This document shows, in pieces, positions 1 through 5,011 of a DNA stretch of 33,570 bases (the first letter of the stretch is position 1; each line of letters begins with the position of its first letter). The DNA comes from a bacterium. Lineage in GTDB: Bacteria > CLD3 > SB21. The translations under genes and the position numbers were made by a program. The stretch is taken from the NCBI GenBank assembly GCA_016787925.1, contig JAEUSK010000217.1:1-33570 (forward strand), given 5' to 3'. The notes beneath the pieces were generated by a model. It searched no databases and was not told where the DNA came from. It saw only the letters and a program-made list of their open reading frames with translations.

Positions 1-253
1 ACGGGGTTTTTGATGTATTCTTCATGCACTCTAAAATCTCTGAAATTGACTTGAATGATAAATCCAATTAACCCATGTTTAAACAAACAACCGTTACCTA
101 TGTCCCCGAACACCTGTTACCTATCTCTCCGGTCTGTACAACGAGGAGAGGGATAGGGTGAGGTTGCATTTCCCCCTTGCGGAGCAATCAGAAATGGGGT
201 AACTTTTTTATTAGATGTGCAAGCGGGTGGTTTAAGACAAAGGGATATAAAAT
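1..253. other. Left-edge region upstream of the helicase gene
   Basis: No complete gene is visible. An open frame on the plus strand runs from the window edge to a TAA at 69-71 and could be the last 22 residues of a truncated protein, but it is too short to recognise. The 9-mer GTTACCTAT occurs at 93-101 and again at 116-124. An imperfect inverted repeat (119-129 against 145-157, two-base bulge) could fold into a hairpin. A good ribosome binding site for the next gene, AGGG at 241-244, ends the region. Confidence 0.4.
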
Positions 254-1687
254 ATGCTAGTAGTATATGGAATTGTTGGGTTCATTTTTCTAGGGCTTGT
301 TTATTATTTTTTAATCAGCAAACGGGAAAAAATTGTAATAACAAACGAGTTTCGGGAGATTCTTGATATTATTGAAACCACCAATCAGAGTTTGTTCATA
401 AGCGGAAAAGCTGGAACTGGTAAATCAACACTTCTCAAGTATTTCGCCTCACATACATTGAAGAACCACGTAATTCTTGCTCCGACAGGTGTCGCTGCTT
501 TGAATGTAAAAGGACAGACAATTCATTCCTTTTTTCGCTTTCCTCCTAAAGTAATTGATCCAAGTACTATTGAGCCCAACTTCGCAAGAAATGCTCTATT
601 CCGAAACATTCAGACCATAGTCATTGATGAGATCTCGATGGTTAACGCGAATGTACTTCATTGTATCGACACATCTCTGCGAATCAACAGAAATACTACA
701 CTTCCTTTTGGTGGGATCCAAATGGTCTTTATTGGGGACCTTTTTCAACTTCCGCCAGTTGTTGCAACGGGAACTCAAGAATATTTCAGGACTAACTACG
801 GAGGGGAATATTTCTTCTATTGCCCGTCACTGAGAGGAGAATTTGAATTCCATAAGAGAGAACTTACAACAGTATTTCGACAAAGGGACGAAGACTTCAA
901 GGAGATTTTGAACAGAGTCAGGTTGTCTGAAACCACTTTCGAGGATTTTGTAAAAATAAACACAAGGCATATTTCAAACATTACCAAAATCGAAGATACA
1001 AATATTGTCCTAACCACGACAAATAGGATTGCAAAGACAATTAACAGGCTGAATATGGAAAGAATTAGCTCTGAAGAATACGTCAATAAGGCCCACATGG
1101 AAGGAAAGATTAAGGAAGATTTTGACAAATTGAATGATAGTTTTAGCAGGGAAGAGATTACTGAAGACGACTTTGATGATAAACTTGAAAACAAATTTCC
1201 TGCAAATGTAATACTTAAACTGCGAAATGGATGCCAAGTAATGATGATTAAGAATGATAGTAGTCGTAGATGGGTTAATGGATCACTTGGGAGGGTAACT
1301 AAACTGACTAATGATAGGATCTGGGTTAAATTGGACAGTGGTACGCATGAAATTGAAAGAGAAGAGTGGACTGACATATCGTATAAGTATGACGCATTAA
1401 AGAAAGAGATAAGAGAAATAGTCAAAGGAACATTCCGACAATTCCCTCTCAAAGCTGCGTGGGCAATAACAATTCACAAAAGCCAAGGTAAAACATTTGA
1501 CAGAATCACTATTGATGTCGGAAATGGGGCATTCTCCCACGGGCAGACATATGTTGCTTTGAGTAGGTGCAAAACGCTCAGTGGCATAACTCTATACAAT
1601 GAAATACAACAGGCTGACATAATCGTTGATCAAAGGGTTGTGGACTACTATAAGGATGAGTTTCCCTCAACTGAAGCTTCTGCATAA
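254..1687 (+). CDS. PIF1-like DNA helicase with N-terminal membrane segment
   Basis: Superfamily 1 helicase of the PIF1/RecD2 type, expected to unwind DNA 5' to 3' using ATP. Visible motifs are Walker A GKAGTGKST (residues 51-59), motif Ia APTGVAA (76-82), Walker B DEIS (125-128), and near the C-terminus HKSQGKTFD (about 407) and YVALSRC (about 433), the usual PIF1 signature end. At 477 residues all core motifs are present. The oddity is residues 3-21, a strongly hydrophobic stretch followed by KREK, which looks like a single membrane anchor with the helicase in the cytoplasm. The ATG at 254 is supported by AGGG nine bases upstream, and no other Met occurs before Walker A. The gene stands alone in an accessory stretch, with a small membrane-protein gene next downstream. 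The helicase family is clear; the membrane location is inferred. Confidence 0.88.
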   Translation: MLVVYGIVGFIFLGLVYYFLISKREKIVITNEFREILDIIETTNQSLFISGKAGTGKSTLLKYFASHTLKNHVILAPTGVAALNVKGQTIHSFFRFPPKVIDPSTIEPNFARNALFRNIQTIVIDEISMVNANVLHCIDTSLRINRNTTLPFGGIQMVFIGDLFQLPPVVATGTQEYFRTNYGGEYFFYCPSLRGEFEFHKRELTTVFRQRDEDFKEILNRVRLSETTFEDFVKINTRHISNITKIEDTNIVLTTTNRIAKTINRLNMERISSEEYVNKAHMEGKIKEDFDKLNDSFSREEITEDDFDDKLENKFPANVILKLRNGCQVMMIKNDSSRRWVNGSLGRVTKLTNDRIWVKLDSGTHEIEREEWTDISYKYDALKKEIREIVKGTFRQFPLKAAWAITIHKSQGKTFDRITIDVGNGAFSHGQTYVALSRCKTLSGITLYNEIQQADIIVDQRVVDYYKDEFPSTEASA

Positions 1688-1742
1688 GCCTTCTAGTATT
1701 GATGTCTTTGCAAGGCTATAATAGAGCAAAGGAGTTGAACAA

Positions 1743-2093
1743 ATGCAAGCTAAACTAAGGCCTGAAATAAAGTCGGGCATCATTTTCACGGTTTTGCTAA
1801 TTGCAGTTGCTGTACTTTATTCTTATCTCCAAAAAAAGGGGTCACTCCATTCAATTGTGGCTGGTGCGGCTGATGTAGATTCCTTTGTTAGACCGCTGTT
1901 GAAAAAATCGCTCGACAACAAATACAGGATACCACGTTATGTACTCTATGCCATGATTGTGGTTCTTTTTCCAGTGGGAATTAAGTTTTGGAGTGATTTG
2001 AAATCTTCAAACCTGGAGGGCAGTCGGGCCGCTATTGTGTTTGTCATTCCAATAATAATAGCGCTTGTAGTTATGGCGTTGTACGAAGCTTGA
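1743..2093 (+). CDS. Small hypothetical membrane protein
   Basis: A 116-residue protein I do not recognise. It has three predicted membrane helices: about residues 9-29, 63-81 and 94-114. A polar, basic stretch links the first two. The start is well supported: AAAGGAG lies eight bases before the ATG. It follows the membrane-anchored helicase by 55 bases on the same strand and could be co-transcribed with it. The product is basic between helices one and two, as in many small inner-membrane proteins. No enzymatic motif is visible. It may be cargo of the decayed mobile element whose integrase remnant lies just downstream on the other strand. Confidence 0.65.
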   Translation: MQAKLRPEIKSGIIFTVLLIAVAVLYSYLQKKGSLHSIVAGAADVDSFVRPLLKKSLDNKYRIPRYVLYAMIVVLFPVGIKFWSDLKSSNLEGSRAAIVFVIPIIIALVVMALYEA

Positions 2094-2167
2094 GGATCAT
2101 TTTTTCGATTGAGAGAGCATTCATCAGTGTGAGTAATGATGGAAGCGTCAAGGTGGTCTTTGGATTT

Positions 2168-2350
2168 CTACCTACAAGCAGTCGTTGCCTTGATATCTGA
2201 ATGTCCAAGAAGCTTCTGGACCTCATAGATTAATACTCCTTGCTGAACAAGCTAAGAAGCGAATGTATGACGGAAGGAGTGAAAGCAAAGTCTATCGGTC
2301 AGGTTAATGAATCGAATATGTGCCTTTGTGATTGTCAAATAGTGCTTCTA
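2168..2350 (-). pseudogene. Tyrosine recombinase (phage-type integrase) remnant, C-terminal part
   Basis: Reading the minus strand in one frame gives the C-terminal catalytic region of a XerC/XerD-like integrase. Recognisable pieces are HSFRHTFAS (the His-x-x-Arg box), then a stop where the family has Trp, then LVQQGVLIYEVQKLLGHS (the second catalytic His box) and DIKATT. The frame then ends in a stop before the catalytic Tyr. A further stop bounds the fragment at its N-terminal side, and the rest of the protein is absent. The internal stop is TAG where TGG would encode the expected Trp, so one base change explains it. This is a dead integrase, about 1.1 kb from an intact tRNA-Leu, which fits an old tRNA-targeted insertion. 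Confidence 0.8.
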
Positions 2351-2389
2351 AGTAAATCATGAATTCAACTAACTAAAACAGAGTAATCG

Positions 2390-2421
2390 GTGGTTACCCA
2401 AGTGGTTACACGGGTGGTTAC
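2390..2421. repeat. Three phased GTGGTTAC repeats
   Basis: The 8-mer GTGGTTAC occurs at 2390-2397, 2402-2409 and 2414-2421, exactly 12 bases apart each time. It lies 40 bases beyond the upstream edge of the integrase remnant. Short phased direct repeats beside a recombinase gene are typical of arm-type integrase binding sites or of iterons, but this assignment is inference. The period of 12 is also compatible with a decayed coding repeat (Val-Thr-Thr-x on the minus strand). Confidence 0.6.
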
Positions 2422-2469
2422 AATGTACATTCAAGTTTCTTAAACATGAGAAAAGTGTGCTGCAAGTAG

Positions 2470-2545
2470 ACCCCTCACACGAGATTTGCCAGTCCGCCTT
2501 TGGCGAAAGTCCTATCCCGCTTTCAGAGCGAGACTCGTCTGCAAC
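2470..2545 (-). pseudogene. tRNA-Leu-derived remnant B with palindromic inserts
   Basis: On the minus strand the segment matches parts of the intact tRNA-Leu at 3431-3516: a GCAGACG piece of the D-arm, TAGGACT and AAATC of the variable arm, and a GTGTG...GGGTC piece leading into the T-arm. The anticodon arm is replaced by a near-palindrome (stem 2515-2521 with 2527-2533). The variable loop is interrupted by about 19 bases containing a second near-palindrome (2493-2507) whose core is CGCCAAAGGCG when read on the minus strand. The 5' acceptor half and the 3' end are missing. It cannot be a functional tRNA. Confidence 0.6.
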
Positions 2546-2634
2546 ACCGTTCTTATATTCTAAACAAAAGCATTTGTATGTGTATCGCCAATTTACTAAC
2601 TTCATAGAAGTTATTAACGTAGAAAGCAAGTCGT

Positions 2635-2865
2635 ATGCAAATTTTTAAACGTATCACTTTTGACCCGCAGGTGATGGGCGGCCAAGCCTGTGTCCGGGGA
2701 ATACGAATTCCGGTGTCTCTCATCATTAATCTGATAGCCAATGGCATGTCTACAGAGGCAATTCTAAAAGAATACCCCGATCTCGAAGCGGAAGACATCA
2801 AGGAATGTCTGCATTATGCCGCGTGGCTTGCCAAAGAAGAATTACACTCGGCTGCAGAGGCTTAG
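2635..2865 (+). CDS. DUF433 antitoxin-like protein
   Basis: A 76-residue protein of the DUF433 family, small winged-helix-like DNA-binding proteins usually found as the antitoxin partner of DUF5615 PIN-like toxins. The family signature is clear: an N-terminal ITFDPQVMGGQACVRGIRIP (residues 7-26), then a helix-turn-helix-like part containing GMSTEAILKEYPDLEAEDI, followed by LHYAAWLA. The ATG at 2635 gives the normal family length. It would bind and neutralise the toxin encoded immediately downstream and repress the shared promoter; that role is known for the family, not shown here. The upstream region holds mobile-element debris, so the pair was probably carried in with it. Confidence 0.85.
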   Translation: MQIFKRITFDPQVMGGQACVRGIRIPVSLIINLIANGMSTEAILKEYPDLEAEDIKECLHYAAWLAKEELHSAAEA

Positions 2866-2866
2866 T

Positions 2867-3229
2867 TTGAAATTTCTTGCAGATATGGGAATATCCCAAA
2901 CAACGGTTCGATGGCTCAAAGATAATGGTTACGATGCCATTCATCTGAGAGAACTTAATCTGCATCGACTGCCGGATTCGAAGATCATCGAAAAAGCAAG
3001 AGATGAAGGAAGAATAATACTCACTTGCGATTTGGATTTTGGCGCGTTGATGTCCGCCTCACAGGGAACTTTGCCAAGTGTCATTATTTTCAGACTGGAA
3101 GATGAAACACCAATCAATATCAACAACAGATTAAAGACCATTCTAAAAGACGTTACCGCCGCTCTTGATCGTGGCGCTATCATAAGTGTAGAAGAAAAGA
3201 GACATCGCGTTCGTTTCTTGCCTGTTTAA
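2867..3229 (+). CDS. DUF5615 PIN-like toxin (probable RNase)
   Basis: A DUF5615 protein, the Mut7-C/PIN-like fold, presumed metal-dependent ribonuclease toxin. I place the start at the TTG at 2867, one base after the antitoxin stop, because this yields MKFLADMGIS, the standard family N-terminus; AGAGG sits about seven bases upstream. An ATG at 2816 in the same frame would add 17 residues read out of the antitoxin gene and is unlikely. The product is then 120 residues. Candidate metal-binding acids are Asp6, Asp37, and Asp55 and Asp57 in TCDLDFG. Its neighbour is the DUF433 antitoxin, the usual partner and usual order. The start codon and the near-zero spacing suggest translational coupling. 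Confidence 0.85.
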   Translation: MKFLADMGISQTTVRWLKDNGYDAIHLRELNLHRLPDSKIIEKARDEGRIILTCDLDFGALMSASQGTLPSVIIFRLEDETPININNRLKTILKDVTAALDRGAIISVEEKRHRVRFLPV

Positions 3230-3261
3230 CGGATTCTTCTTCTATCATTCTATTTGAAAAT

Positions 3262-3288
3262 AAAAAACCCGAGCAATTAACTCGGGTT
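3262..3288 (-). terminator. Intrinsic terminator after the broken tRNA-Leu copy
   Basis: An 8-bp perfect stem (3266-3273 with 3281-3288, AACCCGAG/CTCGGGTT) with a 7-base loop. On the minus strand it is followed by six T residues. It lies immediately beyond tRNA remnant A. It could also serve the converging toxin gene, though the plus-strand side lacks a T-run. Confidence 0.75.
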
Positions 3289-3292
3289 ATAG

Positions 3293-3393
3293 TACCGAAG
3301 GTGGGACTTTCAGCCAGAGGCTGATGCGCCTTTGGCGCAGAACCCACACGAGATTTGAGTCTCATCCCGCCGATGGCGGGACGCGGTCTGCCA
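3293..3393 (-). pseudogene. tRNA-Leu-derived remnant A with three perfect palindromes
   Basis: On the minus strand this repeats the intact tRNA-Leu from the D-arm (TTGGCAGAC) through the variable arm and T-arm to CCCACCTTCGG. The 5' acceptor half is missing. The anticodon arm is replaced by a 17-base perfect palindrome (3365-3381; 7-bp stem, 3-base loop), the same length as the arm it replaces. The T-loop is split between TTC and AAGT by exactly 30 bases, two abutting 15-base palindromes (3310-3324 and 3325-3339; each a 6-bp stem and 3-base loop). The variable-arm stem is GAGA/TCTC rather than AGGA/TCCT, so both sides changed together. This suggests origin from a different, once functional tRNA-Leu. 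Confidence 0.7.
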
Positions 3394-3426
3394 AATAAAA
3401 AATCCCGCCTTGTTCAAACGGGATTT
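3394..3426 (-). terminator. Intrinsic terminator of tRNA-Leu
   Basis: The stem AAATCCCG/CGGGATTT (3400-3407 with 3419-3426) with an 11-base loop is followed on the minus strand by a T-rich run. It begins four bases after the 3' end of the tRNA. Confidence 0.75.
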
Positions 3427-3430
3427 AGAG

Positions 3431-3516
3431 TGCCGAAGGTGGGACTTGAACCCACACAGGATTTGAGTCCTACTGGATTTTGAGTCCAGCGCGTCTGCCA
3501 ATTCCACCACTTCGGC
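3431..3516 (-). tRNA. tRNA-Leu (anticodon CAA)
   Basis: An intact 86-base type II tRNA on the minus strand. Seven-base-pair acceptor stem GCCGAAG/CTTCGGC, discriminator A at 3431, D-arm with TGGCAGAC, and anticodon arm CTGGA-CTCAAAA-TCCAG with anticodon CAA, reading UUG. It has the long variable arm typical of Leu (AGGA/TCCT stem) and a T-arm GTGGG-TTCAAGT-CCCAC. CCA is not encoded. A terminator follows. The leftward-facing 3' end is where tRNA-targeting integrases recombine, and integrase debris and broken copies of this same tRNA lie on that side. Confidence 0.96.
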
Positions 3517-3575
3517 GTATTCAATCGTGGCTTAATTTATAAATTTCCCATTTAATTGCAATAATTTTCTTCAGC

Positions 3576-5003
3576 ATGTTCCACTACAGTTTACATACCG
3601 ATTCGCAGGTTGTCAGAGAAAACTTCGACCGGATTTCGGAGCAGATCATCCAGGCGATCTGGTTCCGTCTCTTTCTTAAAATGGACGAATTAAAGACTAC
3701 GGACGGGAAGCAGGTTAGAATACTCGACCGCGGCGTGTGGAATAAAGACTCGGGCCCGGATTTCAAGCAGGCCAAAATCAGGATCGGCAATGAAGTTCTG
3801 ACCGGCGACGTCGAGGTGCATTGGAAAACGTCCGATTGGGATCATCACCGTCATTCGGAGAATTCAGCCTATAATAAAGTTATTCTGCACGTGGTGTTTG
3901 TTGACGACACGAAAGAGCGGCTCCTTCCGACGCTTGCGATCGGGCAATACCTGAGCGATGATCTGGTCACCGTCATTCAAAAAATTCAATCCATCCAGGA
4001 AGATAGGAAGAATATTTTTTGTCATGATACTATACCGACCTTAGAGGAGGGTTTTCTGCATCATTGGATTCTGGAAAACGGCCTTCAGCGATTTGAATCG
4101 AAGTGCAATAAATTCGAGGAACAGTTAGTCGGTCAAGAAACCGATCTTCATGAACTGCTTTATCAGGGAATGATGGATGCGCTGGGCTTTTCGAAAAATC
4201 GGGAGCCTTTCCGTAAATTATCACATAAGGTGTCTTATAAAGAATTGATGAACGCTATCCGGCATGATACGGAACCCACGGCGTTGATGCGCATTCAGGC
4301 GATCCTGCTCGGAAGCGCCGGCCTTTTGAAAGAAGTAACGTCATTAGAAGCAGTGCCGTTCACACAGCGCCTTGAAAGCCTGTGGGCGGAATTTCAGTCT
4401 AAGCATAAGATCAGATCAATGCTGACGGAAGAATGGAAACTATTCAGATTGCGGCCTGACAATTTTCCAATGATACGTATAGCCGGGTTTTCAAAATTTC
4501 TAGTTCAAAATCGTCATAAGCCGCTACTAGACACTTTTGACCATGCATTTGAGGAACCGTCAGCTGATACTTATAAAGATTGTATGTCTCTCCTGACCAT
4601 TCGATCATTTGGGCACTGGAGTGAACATTATTTCCTCGAAGGTGATTCAAAAAGGCAGCACGGCGATCTGATCGGAAGGCAAAGAGCTTTTGAAATATGG
4701 GTGAATGCGGTCTTACCTGTTGTTGCCCTGCATGCAAAGATAAGTAAAAACAAAGCTCTTCATGAGAAAGTGTTGCAGCTGTATGGCATGTCAACAAGCC
4801 TTGAGAAGAACTCGATCCTGTCCTATATGAAGAAACAATTGGGGCTAAATTCGGAAAAACGTCCGACAGTACAATTCATGCAGGGATTGATTCATTTGCA
4901 CAAGCGGTGCAGTAATTATGCGTGCGCCGATTGTCCTGTCTTAACACGTGTTTGGTCAGAAGAACGCCATGATCTGTTACGATTGGAAAATGAAGAAAGA
5001 TAA
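3576..5003 (+). CDS. DUF2851 family protein
   Basis: A 475-residue DUF2851 protein of unknown function, a family found mainly in Bacteroidetes, Chlorobi and relatives. Recognisable family parts are the N-terminal segment with DRGVWNKDSGPDFKQAKIRI, in which the conserved NxxSGPDF-type core is followed by the GDVEVHWKTSDWDHH block. The middle is helical. Near the end a cysteine cluster, C-x4-C-x2-C, is followed by PV (about residues 450-460), and could bind metal. There is no signal peptide, so it is probably cytoplasmic. The ATG at 3576 gives full family length, although no strong ribosome binding site is visible. It ends eight bases from the converging transglycosylase gene. The fold resembles nothing I can assign with confidence; no reaction is proposed. 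Confidence 0.85.
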   Translation: MFHYSLHTDSQVVRENFDRISEQIIQAIWFRLFLKMDELKTTDGKQVRILDRGVWNKDSGPDFKQAKIRIGNEVLTGDVEVHWKTSDWDHHRHSENSAYNKVILHVVFVDDTKERLLPTLAIGQYLSDDLVTVIQKIQSIQEDRKNIFCHDTIPTLEEGFLHHWILENGLQRFESKCNKFEEQLVGQETDLHELLYQGMMDALGFSKNREPFRKLSHKVSYKELMNAIRHDTEPTALMRIQAILLGSAGLLKEVTSLEAVPFTQRLESLWAEFQSKHKIRSMLTEEWKLFRLRPDNFPMIRIAGFSKFLVQNRHKPLLDTFDHAFEEPSADTYKDCMSLLTIRSFGHWSEHYFLEGDSKRQHGDLIGRQRAFEIWVNAVLPVVALHAKISKNKALHEKVLQLYGMSTSLEKNSILSYMKKQLGLNSEKRPTVQFMQGLIHLHKRCSNYACADCPVLTRVWSEERHDLLRLENEER

Positions 5004-5011
5004 AGAAATGA

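Noticed and set aside
817-1452. A long minus-strand frame of 211 codons inside the helicase gene
   Set aside because: It lies wholly within the helicase coding sequence, is Ser/Leu-rich in the manner of antisense frames, and has no recognisable domain.
2369-2648. Two overlapping frames, plus (2457) and minus (2369)
   Set aside because: They cross the integrase debris, the phased repeats and the tRNA remnant; neither resembles a protein family.
3310-3510. A 66-codon minus-strand frame beginning MVELADALDSKSS
   Set aside because: This is a familiar artefact: the frame reads through tRNA-Leu and its broken copy. The RNA features explain the sequence.
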